Shown in pieces: positions 47,314-59,300 of a DNA stretch of 64,000 nt; within the stretch, counting starts at the first letter, position 1; each line of letters starts with the position of its first letter. The position numbers and the translations under genes were made by a program. Where the stretch lies: positions 34,442-98,441 of the forward strand of contig CANTFL010000015.1 in NCBI GenBank assembly GCA_947650285.1. Reading direction: 5' to 3'. Below the pieces are notes generated by a model. It had not been told where the DNA came from. It searched no databases and worked only from the letters and a program-made list of their open reading frames with translations. This stretch comes from Hyaloperonospora brassicae. Taxonomy: Eukaryota; Oomycota; Peronosporomycetes; Peronosporales; Peronosporaceae.

Positions 47314-48334
47314 GAAGTGACAAGTTCCCCGTCCCAGTGACCCCACAGCTGTCTCGGGGTCTTGTTCAGAGCCGCAGAGTACCAATAGCCCCGGTCCTCG
47401 CATGTTTGTAACTTCTGTAGTAGACCTCTCAACGTCATGCCTATCTCCTCTTTAGTATCGCAATACGACTGGCGATTAATGTGCCTCAGAACGTGTCGAT
47501 TCACGATAGTTGGCGGGTCATCCCACGGAAATCCGAGGAACAATGGATGAGCCTCGATGACAAGGCCATGAGATTGTTAAGCGCACTGGAGGGCTAATAC
47601 GTCATGCTAATACTTCGCCAAAACGATAGTTGAGTCTCGACTGTCCAGTAACTTCCGTTGGACGCTTGCTTCATCATGATGCTTCTTGATGGAATAGCCG
47701 ACGCCGTATACGCCACCCCACGGACCGCACCAGCTTCTACCATCACCCAGGTATAAGCTAGCCGGACGACCGGGGGGGGTCGTAAAGAGAACGTGGGAAG
47801 AACCTCACATTTCTGGGCAATATCCAACGGATGGATCCCCAATAGAATTCGCTAACGTCCAACGGCCGAGATTTCGGTCAGTATGGTGCTTGTCCACCCC
47901 CTCAGCTGAGGGAACGTGACAAACGTATGCGGTCGAACCGGTTCGGTCAATGGCAAGCTCTTTAAGTGAGCACGGCAGGATTCGGTCGTATTTCGTACGC
48001 GTCAGCCGATGACCTGTGCCATAGCATAGCCATGGGTTGTCTGTGCACCGATACACGGGCCAATTCCGTCGAAACACGGCCGATATCGCCAAAGTTACGG
48101 CAGGTAACGGTGCCGCCAACCAAATCGTCAGCCAGTCCCAATCCCGCCAGCACGCTGTCTGCGAGATGAGCCGAGGGACATGCCGACGATGCTTATCCCG
48201 GAGTGCCTCAAGTTCTACATCCGACAGCCGAAGACAAGCACAGATCTCAGCCCGGAACGACGGACCACGTACCTTGCTCCGTGGACTGCAGGCATGAAGA
48301 GGGTCATGCTGGTGATCACGATAAGGGCATCAAC
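47314..48334 (-). mobile_element. Decayed LINE, post-RT segment
   Basis: Broken minus-strand frames with MGIHPLDIAQKCEVLPT near 47840, like the (G)GLGI.DL..... block after RT in LINEs, and downstream pieces to 47314. Bounded on the right by the ATGAG target duplication of Gypsy copy 2. The LINE resumes at 56345. Confidence 0.55.
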
Positions 48335-48339
48335 ATGAG
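48335..48339 (+). repeat. Target-site duplication, Gypsy copy 2, left
   Basis: ATGAG, repeated exactly at 56340-56344. Confidence 0.88.
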
Positions 48340-48752
48340 TAAAACGGGGCACAACCTTGCGTAAACTTAACGCAAGGGTTTCGGGTGCCCCGACAGACGT
48401 ACACGAGGCGAACGAGGAAGCGGTAGGTAAGACAAAGGAAATACTGTCCTAGGTAAAAGCACAACTGTTTTATCAATATATTTAAGTCTTTTGTCCACTG
48501 TCTCTCTGTTTGACTTAGCTTAATTATGCTAATATATCTGAGTGTATGGTGAAGTCTCGTCACCACTCATTGCGCGCGTCTTGCGGCGATTGGTGGGTTG
48601 ATATCATCAAGATATCACCAAAGAACAGACTCTTTGGTCGACCCTTCAATATCACCGCTTCGGTGATATTGTTCAAAGAATATTCAACTTCATATTCTTT
48701 ACCGTCACGTTTCTTTAAGTGACAATTCCATGTAACGGGCTGCCCCGTTACA
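48340..48752 (-). repeat. 3' LTR of Gypsy copy 2
   Basis: 413 bp. The outer end has drifted (TAAAACGGGG for TGTAACGGGG); the inner end keeps the TGTAACGGG...CCCGTTACA hairpin. The minus-strand polypurine tract TGGGGGGTGA abuts it at 48753-48762. Confidence 0.9.
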
Positions 48753-48762
48753 TCACCCCCCA
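48753..48762 (-). promoter_or_regulatory. Polypurine tract, Gypsy copy 2
   Basis: A minus-strand G-run next to the 3' LTR, in the same place as in copy 1. Confidence 0.7.
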
Positions 48763-48882
48763 TAACTGATAGTCACCGTGTGACTATCAAAAATATGGCG
48801 GCCACCCGTTGGTCACCATTGGGACGGGGAGCACTTGTTGGGTCCGTTCCATTCACTTTCCGCTCGATCTCGCATAGTTAAC

Positions 48883-50483
48883 ATGTCTATGCGGGGTGAC
48901 TCAAGGCACACAGAGTCTGTGCCTGTGCCAGCCTCTGCGGCAGACGATTCGTCGTCTGCTGCTCTTTCTCCGCCTGCAGCAACAGGTGCTGCAGGTGCAC
49001 GCGGTATTACATCGCGTGCGCATGATGACCCTGACATTGAGGTCATCTACTCTGGCGAGTCAGACACGTCTGACTCGGAAAAGCCTATAGAGGCATCGCG
49101 TTCACCTGCGGTGCCTCATTCATCCACGACACTGCCGGACGTACGGACTCGTGAGTTGCAAAACAGTCTGTTCGGCAGTGATGATGAGTCTGATAATGAG
49201 TTTGATTGCTCATCACCGCGATCAGCTCGTTCCCCTTCGCACGAGCGACTTGACGATGGTGCAAGCCATCGTTATACTGACAACTGTGGTACCGACAAAG
49301 GTACCACCGTGAAGCGTGATGAGCTGAAGCCGTGGCGTTTTCCTGAACGGCTAATCAATGGCTTGTCTCACGAGATAAGCTAACACCATCGAATTCCCTT
49401 ATTCGATGCGACTGAGCTTCACGGCTTGACTCCTAGCGCGAGCAACTTTCGCGCTGAAGAAGATTTTTATCTCTATGTCTTCCTTAGACATCGATGGTAC
49501 AACAGCAACCAAAAGCGTGACAAAGCCTCGCTTTTGGCTGCGTGGAACGCGTTCGTCCAAAACGTAAAGAATTTTGGACGAGAAGGGTGGCTCAAGAAAC
49601 TTGAGGCGACACGCCTCAGCTTCGAAAAGCGAACGCCAACCGGTGCCACGTACCGGTTGCACTGTTTGTCGAGTGAGGAAGGCATTCCTTGCCTCACATG
49701 GGGAGACCCTTGTGCGAGTTGTGTTGACAACTCGCAGCGTGCACATAGAGACGTGTATTCCCTAAGTTCGCCCTGGGGTAGGGCACACATCTCGGAGGAG
49801 ATGCGTGACGCGATTGCAAACTTGCAATCCGTCTACAAGCGCCTGGGGCGCGTGTTTACCGATGGGCCCGAGGACTCATCGGATGGGTGTCGTCATACTG
49901 GTGGACGAGACCTTCAACATCCATTAACAGCTGAGAGCGGGGCTCCCAGCTGTTCCAAGAGGGTGGGTATCCCCGCCACTGGACGAGGTAGCTCGTCCTT
50001 GATCCTGAATCGTCACGGTGATTCAAGATAAGCTACACTAGGAAGCGTTGACCACCGTGAGCATCCACCAAAGGATGTGGTGGAGGAGGAAAGACCTCCT
50101 CCAGATGATTCGATTCGCCATCTCGACCCTTACGAGATGGATCGCGCAATCGATGAATTGCGCGATGACTTGAAGCACGACCGCGACCGGCGCTACGCTT
50201 TGACTGATACCGTGCGAAAGAACCGCAAGGATCACGAGGCTAATCGGGCGAGGGATCGCGCCGATTATGCCACGGCGCAGCTTCAGGTCGAGCGGGATGT
50301 CAGCTCTCTATTCGGCGAGCTGGCGACAGCTCGCGGGGAGATATCTCGGTTAAGTTTGAGGTATCATATCTGCGCGACCAGACGGATCGTCTGGAGCGCG
50401 AACGCAAGAACTTGATGGATATTCTTGACCGTGGGGGCTATCTTAATCAGAAGAAGAAGGCTCGTACTGACAGTACGGCCTGA
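48883..50483 (+). pseudogene. Antisense extra ORF of Gypsy copy 2 (interrupted)
   Basis: Counterpart of the copy 1 antisense ORF. Here the N-terminal part is in frame from the ATG at 48883 (MSMRGDSRHTESVPVPASAA) through the SUMO-interacting-like DDPDIEVIYSGESDTSD. It stops at 49381-49383 (a CAA to TAA change relative to copy 1) and again at 50029-50031, and has a one-base deletion near 50352. Between the lesions the protein is nearly identical to copy 1. The two copies together show that the ancestral frame ran from the hairpin-loop ATG to the TGA at 50481. Confidence 0.6.
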
Positions 50484-53400
50484 GTCGCCCCACGTAAAAC
50501 GTAAGATGCGTGCGCATCCTACGTGGCAATCCGATCATGTATGCATTGCCCTTGCGATGCAACACTCGAAATGGCCCAATGAACTTCGGCAGTAGTTTAC
50601 TACTGCCGACACTAGTGACTGCATGTCCAGGTAAGTTTACCGTAGACAGTAGTACTAGGTCGTTAACCTTAATTGAAAGAACATTTGCTCTTCCATTTTT
50701 GTCTGCGTTCCGTTTCTGGCGGTCCATCGCATTTGCGATGGAGTCCTGAACGAAACGGACTACCGCCTCTCGAGTCAGCAGGAAGATCTCTGCTGACTCT
50801 TTGTTTTGTCTTTCAGTGCGCTTCGTGCGCACTGCTAAGAGATTGTTCTCTTCTTCAGCGAGGATGTCTTCTTCCTCGCTGGCATAATCGTTGACGATGC
50901 TGAATATACCAGCATCGTCATCATCATCCGCGTCATAATAGCGTCGCCGCTATTACTGAGGTGATCTTCTTCATCGATATCGACTTGATCGACATCGGCA
51001 TCATACGTGACGACGTTACCGTCGACACGTGATGAGCAAGAGCCGAAACGGTTTTTGCTCGAGCGAGTCCCTCCCCCCCTTATCCAAGAGTCACACTCTA
51101 GAAGAGCGGGCACACGTGGATGGCGTAGGCCATTCACGTAAAACGGTGTGTGCTGTGTTGAAGCATGCACCGAATTATTGATGGCGAATTCCACCATGGG
51201 TAGGAATTCGCTCCAACTCGAAAACGAGTGGACATATCCTCGAAGGATCTCTTCGAGGACACGGTTCGCACGTTCCGTCTGACCATCTGTTTCGGGATAG
51301 TCAGAAGTAGACATCTTCAACCGTGTTCCCAATGTGCGGAACACGGTTTGCCAAAATGCCGCCGTGAACCGGGGGTCACGGTCGGACACAAGTTCACGGG
51401 GTAACCCGTGGAGTCTAAAGACCGTGTCGAGAAAGACACGAGCACAACCTTGAGCCTTGATCGACTCAGGGACTGCAGCAAGATGCACCATCTTGCTGAA
51501 TCGGTCAACAAACACAAGAATACCAGTATTCTTGTGAGCGTCTTCGGGAAAACCGAAGACGAAGTCCATTGAAACGGACTGCCAGCACTCTGTCGGAACA
51601 GGCAGAGGCTGCAATGGCGCACGGGATGAAGGACTAGGCTTCACTCGTTGACAAACCCCGCAAGCACGTATGTACTTGCGTACAAAATGATACTGTCGTG
51701 GCCAGTAAAAGTCACGACTTATCGTGAGGTAAGTCTTTTCTCTACCACGATGGCCACCTGTTGGGGCATCGTGACACTCATACATGATGCGTAAACGCAA
51801 ATCATGATGAGCGGGTACGACGACACGAGGCGTGTCGTCGGCAACAGCTGTATAGTACAGCAATCCGTTGCGTGTACTGTACCGATCCGATGAGGATCGG
51901 TACAAAGCCGCTAAATCCTTCAATGATTTACTGGATGGATGCACCAGATGATCCATCAATCGCAGAAGATCCTTATCTTCTGTGTATGCCTTTCGCACGT
52001 CGTCGAGCAAACTTGACGACGGAACACTGACTGACAGTGTCGCAACAGTGGGCTTATCCTCACTGTTGGATTTGTGCGTCCGGCTCGAAATCGGGCCGGC
52101 GCTAAAGCGCATCAGCAACGACATTGAGTCGTCCTGGTTTATACTCCACGGAGAAGCTGTACTCCGCGAAGAAAGACAGCCACCTCGCCATCCTTTGAGA
52201 GAGGTGAGGGCTGTTTACGGCCGTGCGTAATGACGCATGGTCCGTATAGACAACGAACGGTCTATCTCCCAAGAGATAGACGCGAAACTTAGCCAGTGCG
52301 TACTTCATGGCAAGGAGTTCCTTGTCATGCACTGGGTAATTACGCTCAGCTGCTTGCAGCTGACGCGATTGATAGCAGACGACGCGATCCGCGCCATCTG
52401 CATCGAACTGCATGAACGCACAGCCGATTGCAAAATCGCTGGCACCGCAGACCACATGAAATGGTCTGTCCTGATCTGCAATCGCCAAGATGGGCGATTG
52501 CATCAAGATTTGCTTGATACCCTCAAAGGAACGCTGGCACTCAGTGTTCCATGACCACTTGACATTTTTCTTGAGTAAGCAAGAAAGATGAACAGTCATC
52601 TCGGCGTAGTTGCGCGAGTACTTGTGCAAGTACACCGCTATCACAAGGAACTTCCGCAGTACCTTGACATCGACTGGCACGGGAGAGTCCGTGATATCCT
52701 TGATCTTTTTGGGATCAGGGCGTATGCCGTGTTTACCCACAATGCACCCAAGAAGTTGTTTTTCGCTAGCCGCGAATATACACTTCTTGAGGTTTGCGTA
52801 CAGCTTATGCTTGCGCATAAGTTGAAGAACCTGACGAACGTGAGTTCTGTGAACTTCAACGTCCGTCTTTCCGTCCATAGCCCGGCTATGGACGAACACA
52901 TCGTCGAAACAACTCGGTGCGAAATCCCGCACCGGTCTCAACAGATTTGTAACGCATCTTTGGAATGTTGCAGGGGCATTACTCAGTCCCTGTGGCATAA
53001 CTAGCTACTCCCACAGCATCCCGCTGGGGGTACTCACTGCCGTGAACGGAACATCCCGTTCACGCATGAGGATCTGATAGAACCCATCCATCAGATCCAT
53101 GGACGAAAAGATGGTACTCTTTGACATACCATCTATGATTACGTCCTTTCTCGGTATCGGCGTCTGGTCCGGTACCGTTGCAGCATTCAATTTGTTGAAT
53201 GCATGAACTATCCGCCACCCTCCTGTGGCCTTTCGCACACAGAAGGTCGGAGAGCTGTGAGGGGATGTCGATTCCCTCACATGGCCCGCTGCTAAGCGAT
53301 CGGCAAAGAACTTGTAGATCGCTAGTACATGTTTACGAGGCAGTGGCCACTGCTTCATGACACAGTACTTCGAGCCCGTTTTGAGCTCGATCTCGTGTCG

Positions 53401-54772
53401 AGTGCCTTTGTACTTAAGCAACTCGCAATGTACGGATTCAGGGAACACGTCTTTGAATTCGATCAAATCCTTATACAAAGGATTTGCCTGAAGTGACTCC
53501 CAGGATTGGGACGCGTATCGCTCAATCCGAGTCTTCTCATCGAGGACACTTTCGTCCATCGATGAGCTGATGAGAACCCGTTCGTTCTTAGCGAATATTG
53601 TTGCCGACCGAATATCGGCCACATACTTATCCTCTGTGATGAGTATGCAGATCTGCTTGACTGTGTCACTACGCAGATCACGCAAGAACCGTTTCGGTTC
53701 TAGCGTTGGCAACTGATTTATCTCCGAAGTTAACTTCGGAGGCACAATCAGATCAAGCGTATAAGCGCCTACGCTTGATCCGTCATTAACAAAGACGTTT
53801 AACGTCTCGGTTCATTCCTGGGATCTTGCTTCCACAGGTTGCTGAAGGCCGAAATCTTCAGCAAGTGACTCTTGAGAAATTCCTTCCTCAAGTACGTGGG
53901 GGCTTATTCCGTCGACGTCTTTTGAATGTGGCTGTGCAACCACAGTCAGGCACCGATCCTCTACGGTCGACTCTCCAGTCGACCTAGGATTTACATATTG
54001 CCCTTTGGAGGCAACATGTTTCTTTCTTCTAAGATGCTGCCCGCTAGGCTTGCATCCATGTCCCGGTCCACTCGACTTATTCGAGTGGTGGACCTTCGGC
54101 GCAGCCTGTACTTCTGTACAGCCGCCGGGAGATTGCTCCACAGTGTAGTGATCAATTACACTGTGATCTTGTGCAGTCGTGCTAACGACCGAACCGCAAG
54201 TGAGGCCATCGCACTCACTCGCAGAAAATCCACACGCTTGTGGACGCTCCATGAAGTTCATCAGATGGCAATCTGATGAACAAGTGGCAGGCATCTTCAC
54301 GGATCGATGCTGCCAGCTCACCCTTGGCTCGTACTTTCTGAGCCAAGGTAATCCCAGGATGACATCAAATTTGTCATCTAGATCTAGTACGATGAAGTCA
54401 TCATCGTACTGTTCGCCCTCTAACGTGTAGTGGATTCCTACTACACGTTTCTCAACGGTTATCGATGCGCCTGTTGCAAGGCGCACCGTCATCCTTGTGA
54501 GGGGAATGTCGCGCTCAACGAACTTGAGCCTACGACCCTCTAGTGACTGGCGACGAACAAAGTTGTTCGACGCCCCACAGTCTACTAGGGCACGAAGTGA
54601 CAAATCATTGTCGCTTCCATCTTCAAGGGGATGAGCAAAACGTCATCACCAGGTGCAGAGACACACAATGATTGTGTATCTGGAGCAACTTTCCTCAAGA
54701 GATTTGCAAATTCTCTTGAGGTTGCTGAATCAGTAGAGCGCTCCGCCCCTACTGACCCCGACCATTTTTTTA
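49856..54772 (-). pseudogene. pol: pol of Gypsy copy 2
   Basis: Same domain order as copy 1. The protease D-C-G-A-S is intact (about 54580). RT is broken by a Trp-to-stop change right after GMLWE (53005-53007), and its catalytic box reads CFDD instead of YFDD. The integrase zinc domain is intact here (HDAPTGGHRGREKT, CGVCQ), unlike copy 1, and the integrase core is open within 50835-52124. Frames change near 52100 and 50940, and the chromodomain has a stop just after GQRFLV (about 50035). The chromodomain and GPY/F tail overlap the plus-strand ORF antisense. Confidence 0.92.
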
Positions 54773-55903
54773 TGGTCCGTCTCGCTGTTGCGGCTTCGCA
54801 ATAGCGCTGGACCCATGCCCATTGCCCTTTCTGGCAAATGGTCGTCCATTTCGCTCTGTGCTGTTTGGTACTGGGCGTGGAGCACTACACTCGTATGGGC
54901 AGTGCCCTAACTTCTGATAGCGATTGCACCTCTGCAATCGCTTGTTGTTTGAAGAGCGAGGTCTCTCGCTCTCAACATAGCAGAGGTCCATTGGTTCTGG
55001 ACCTCCGGTCTCTTGTCGTCTCGGTGGACGATAAGAGTTTGAGCTAGAATGAGCCTGTCTCATGCTAAAGTCTTTTTGTTCCGCGGCTGATATCGCTTCT
55101 TCAAGCGTATTCAGCTCAAGGCGGAACAGGTGGCTCCTGACGGGCCCTTCTACGAGCCCTTGCATGAACACCGTAATCAACGTGTGTTCATTTACCGGGT
55201 TAGCAGTTATACTACTCGCTAGGAGTCGTATATGTTGTGCGTAAGCGTTCACATCACGCTTACCCTGCTTGAGTTTCAGGAGCTCAGAACAAGCCCTGTA
55301 CTCATCCCGTGGCGGCTCAAACGTTTGTCTGAGCCGGGACTTGAAGTCATCTAGCGACCTAAACACATATGGGTCGCTACTCTCGAGCCCCAGGGACCAA
55401 GTTTTGGCACGCCCTGCCAAGTGGGTCTGAGCAAATGTGAGTTTCATTTGCTCATCTTCGACGCGACGAGACTTCAAGTCTCTGTCGAGTTCGACAAACC
55501 ATAGTAACAGGGAGTCCTCCGGGACTCCACTGTACTTGGAAATGTCAGCCTTCATGACCACGGGACGACGCGCATGTGCCGTCCCGCCCACAGCAGCATG
55601 GAATTGCTGCTGTCTCAACAGCTCTGTCTGTTGAGCACCGAGTTCTCTCAACTGCTCGGCCTGTTGAGAGCCTTGCTGGTGAAGCAAGGCTACTTTCTCC
55701 CTTTTGGAGACAAGTTCACTTTGGATGAACTTGGCTATAGCGGCATGTTGTTGGTCTCTGTCTAGAGACTTCAACATGGCGCCAATGGCGAACTCGCCTA
55801 CGGTAGAACTCATTCGTTCTACCGCACCCCATTCGATCTTGCTCAAATGGGTAAACCCTTCACGCGTGGCGTGAAAGGTCTCTTCATCATCCAACATGTT
55901 CAT
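54770..55903 (-). CDS. gag: gag of Gypsy copy 2
   Basis: A 377-residue open frame starting MNMLDDEETFHATREGFTHL, the better preserved gag of the two copies. It has an N-terminal helical region, the Retrotrans_gag core (SLLLWFVELDRDL, LAGRAKTWSLGLESSDP, TVFMQGLVEGPVRSHLFRLE) and a degenerate knuckle (CNRYQKLGHCPYEC). It ends at a TAA created by one change in the slippery region (TAAAAAAATGG, where copy 1 has TCAAAAAATGG), 7 residues earlier than copy 1. It forms the retrotransposon particle. Confidence 0.88.
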   Translation of the reverse strand: MNMLDDEETFHATREGFTHLSKIEWGAVERMSSTVGEFAIGAMLKSLDRDQQHAAIAKFIQSELVSKREKVALLHQQGSQQAEQLRELGAQQTELLRQQQFHAAVGGTAHARRPVVMKADISKYSGVPEDSLLLWFVELDRDLKSRRVEDEQMKLTFAQTHLAGRAKTWSLGLESSDPYVFRSLDDFKSRLRQTFEPPRDEYRACSELLKLKQGKRDVNAYAQHIRLLASSITANPVNEHTLITVFMQGLVEGPVRSHLFRLELNTLEEAISAAEQKDFSMRQAHSSSNSYRPPRRQETGGPEPMDLCYVESERPRSSNNKRLQRCNRYQKLGHCPYECSAPRPVPNSTERNGRPFARKGNGHGSSAIAKPQQRDGP

Positions 55904-55932
55904 GTTGGATGTTGTGGTCCTTGGAGGGACTA

Positions 55933-55945
55933 CAAAGTGCTACCA
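55933..55945 (-). promoter_or_regulatory. Primer-binding site, Gypsy copy 2
   Basis: Minus-strand TGGTAGCACTTTG two bases inside the 5' LTR, identical to copy 1. Confidence 0.75.
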
Positions 55946-55947
55946 GG

Positions 55948-56339
55948 TGTAACGGGGCACACCCTTGCGTGAAATTAACGCAAGGGATTTGGGTGCCCCG
56001 ACAGACGTACACGAGGCGAACGAGGAAGCGTAGGGTAGGGAAAAGTAAAAGTGTTATATTAACATAATTAAGTCTTTTGTCCACTGTCTCTCTGTTTGAC
56101 TTAGCTTAATTATGCTAATCTATCTGGGTGTATGCTGACGTCTCGTCACCACTCATTGCGTGCGTCTTGCGGCGATTGGTGGGTTGATATCATCAAGATA
56201 TCAACCAATGAACAGACTCTCTGGTCGACCCTTCAATATCACCACTTCGGTGATATTGTTTAAAGAATATTCAACTTCATATTCTTTGTTGTCGCTTTCC
56301 TTAAAGTGACAATTCCATGTAACGGGCTTCCCCGTTACA
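55948..56339 (-). repeat. 5' LTR of Gypsy copy 2
   Basis: 392 bp, TGTAACG...CGTTACA. Hairpin stems are mostly kept while several loops differ from copy 1 (for example ATTAC versus ATCAA inside the GATATC arms). Confidence 0.93.
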
Positions 56340-56344
56340 ATGAG
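56340..56344 (+). repeat. Target-site duplication, Gypsy copy 2, right
   Basis: ATGAG, matching 48335-48339. Confidence 0.88.
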
Positions 56345-59300
56345 CCCTTCCAAAACGTCCAAAATTTCCACCCCGCGACGTATCGGTCTCCCTGCTGTGT
56401 AAGCCAAAGAAAGCCGGTTTTTATCCGTCGCGATCTAATGAGCCATTCCTATTGACATCAAGCCGACCCCAAAAGCCGCTCGCGGTGTGTTCATAATGCC
56501 CGAGTTGACTTAATGCTGACTGCGTTCCGTTGCGGTCGCATGATTCTACAAAAATATTTCTCATGATTTCAGAGCTCTTCTTCCGTCCAGTGTGAAATAT
56601 AGAAGTCCGCCGCCGTGAATAGTGTGCTCAAGAGCATAACGACATTTGAAATTAGTACTATTTAAAGAGACACCAGTAGCAACCCGAGTAGCCGTAGCGA
56701 GTCGCCGCCGCACCTTTCGAATCCGACGCCCAATTTACGTTTGTGAGTGCCCTAGTGCCCAGTTAATAACCAATGTAACGGATTGTTCACCATGCAGCAG
56801 CACCGGGATCTCTTCATATTCGGGCAGACACACCTGAAGAATTTGAAGATATTATTTTGGTCGGTTGCACATCGATCCTTTGAAAGCCACCCAAACGCCG
56901 CTAAGATACCGAAGACGCGTAGAAGGTTTTTAGCTTCTTGAAGAAACACAGTGGAGTCATCTACAAACGGAAAAATCGTGTCGTTCCCCGTGTGTACCAG
57001 GAACCTTGAACCCTGGAGCTCGCGATCCTGTGTGGTCGCCAACGACAGGACCTACCCCTCCAGGATGACGAACAATGGCGCTAGAGGGCAACCCTATCGA
57101 ATTCCCGCCGCAACCTTCAGCGGCTGAGAAAGCCAGCCGTTGACTAAAAAAAATTTAGCCGTGGTAGCCGCATGTAACTTCCTCTTTATGTGAATAAAGG
57201 AGAAACGAAGCCAATCGATTCCAGCACCTGAAAGACGAAATTTCGTGCCACCGTGTCGTACGCCTTCCGAAAATCCAGCATCAAAATGACTCTACTCTGG
57301 AATGCGAATATGTCTGATTTAGTTCGCGCAGTAGAGACTACGGCCAAAATCGTCATGACTCTTTTTTTTTGTCGCCCATGCACAATTCCTTTTGATTTTC
57401 CCCAATCACCGTATGCAGAAGTTGTTGTAATCGTGTTGCCATTAGTTCAGCAAATATTTTGTTCCCTGTTTGAAGGAGCGAGATTGTTCGGTAATCCATA
57501 GCGTCTACCGAGTTCTCCTTTTTGCGAATTGGCATGATGAGGCCCTCCAAAAAGGATGGATGTGGGTCACTTCCTTGCATTAATTCGTTCCCAATGATGA
57601 GCACCCTCGGGGCCAAGATCTCTTAGGTGTCCTTAAGAAGTCGTTATTTAACCCATCAGGTCCCATCGCCTGGAAAAATTAATTTCTGTGATCGACGTAA
57701 CCACTTCAGCCATGCTCACAGTCTGAAGTAAGCAATCATTATCAACAGAAGATATTTCACGAGCTTCCTGAATCGTGACGAGCTCCTCAAACGCCTGGCG
57801 CATGAAAAATGGTGTTGTTGTGATGTGAATACGGGCCATGGCCCATATCGGCTGCCAATCCGTAGCAAACTTATCAGCGATGGTGGTATGGAAGATAAAG
57901 GTCTGGACCATATCGGCTGCCACTCCGTCGCAAACTTATCAGCAATGGTGGCATGGCGGCTAAAGGTCTCGTCATGGAGTTCGTGCAGGTAGGTTACCGT
58001 TTTGTTCCGATCTTAGTCAGGAACTCATTTGAAAACCCAGCGCAGACGATTTGTTGTACGCCCTAGTCGACGACCCTCCTGAATCATAAATCCCTCACGT
58101 AGAATGACATGATTGGCGTGTATGATTTGCTGTCGACTCGTGAAACTCGTCCGCGTCTGCCGCTAGACCTTAGATGCACACCGTTTCATTCTCTGTTTCT
58201 AACGCTTGCGCACCATTTTGATCGCAGCAACACATTGGAGAACATGATCATTCCATGGAGGCCTGGATAATGCTCTCTCCGCATTTCGATCGATGAGCTC
58301 CGACAGTAGCGCCTTCTGGACCCACGCCGGATGCTGGGATGAAATCGGGTACTGGATAGGACGCACCTAACAAATGGTCGAATCGTTCAACGCACTCTGT
58401 GCTAAAAGGAAAGACACCCGTTGATATTCGGACGCGACGGATGGCTCGGTCACCTCCACCCATTGAAATGACGCCTTCCACTTCAGATGAACATAAAACC
58501 GGTCCATTCTACTAGCGGTCGATTTGGTCTAGTGCGCAAAATATGATCGGCTCGGGTTTATAGTCTTTTTGTCGTCGATCCGACAATATACTGGCGTCTT
58601 CGAGCAACAATGTAGTTAGCAAGATACCCAACTGCGCGCTTTCAGGATGTCCAGTACGCGTGCCACCGAAGCGATCGAGGCGGGGACTCTAAATATAATC
58701 AAAGTCGCCCGAGAAGGGAATGTCACGGCTTGGCCACGGCCAATCGATGAGGAGAGAAATAACTTTCCCTGTCAGCAGGGTGATTTGGCGCATAAACTTT
58801 CACCGGAATAATAGCATCGATATCGACACAAATAACCTAGTTTGGCCACAATTCAGGGTGCCACGGGCGTGCATCGGCAGCCAGACGGGGATCGAGTAAG
58901 AAATCTACGCCCCCGGTTTTCTCAGCACCGACACTCCAGTATGAGAGCTTATATCCCGTAATGTTCTATGGTTGATCCGACTTGCGCTTTCGTTCATCGT
59001 GCAGCACCAAAGCTGTCTACCCACTATCCACTTGTGTTTCTTGTAGGCAACGGGCAATTGGCTGCTGACGCTTAGGCAGTCGCCGCCAGGCCTCGAACCA
59101 ACTGGTTCGCGCAGCCGTCTTGAATTCCTGTACATTATGCGTGTCGACGCGGACATTCATCTACTTGCGAGAGATCGTGTCGCCCGCGCCTGCGAGGGAC
59201 ATTTCAGCACGCTTGAGATTATAAAATATGTCGTACAGATTTGCGTGAGATCAGCCTGGCGGATGCATATTTTATGCTGTGCATATGGCTGCCCTCAGTA

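Larger units (their letters stand above)
48340..56339 (-). mobile_element. Full-length Ty3/Gypsy chromovirus, copy 2 (8,000 bp)
   Basis: Same family, orientation and organisation as copy 1. LTRs are 48340-48752 (413 bp) and 55948-56339 (392 bp), flanked by an ATGAG duplication. The LTRs differ much more than in copy 1, including an extra segment near 48440-48465, so this insertion is older. Gag is largely open, while pol and the antisense ORF carry several stops and indels. It is inserted into the decayed LINE. Confidence 0.94.
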
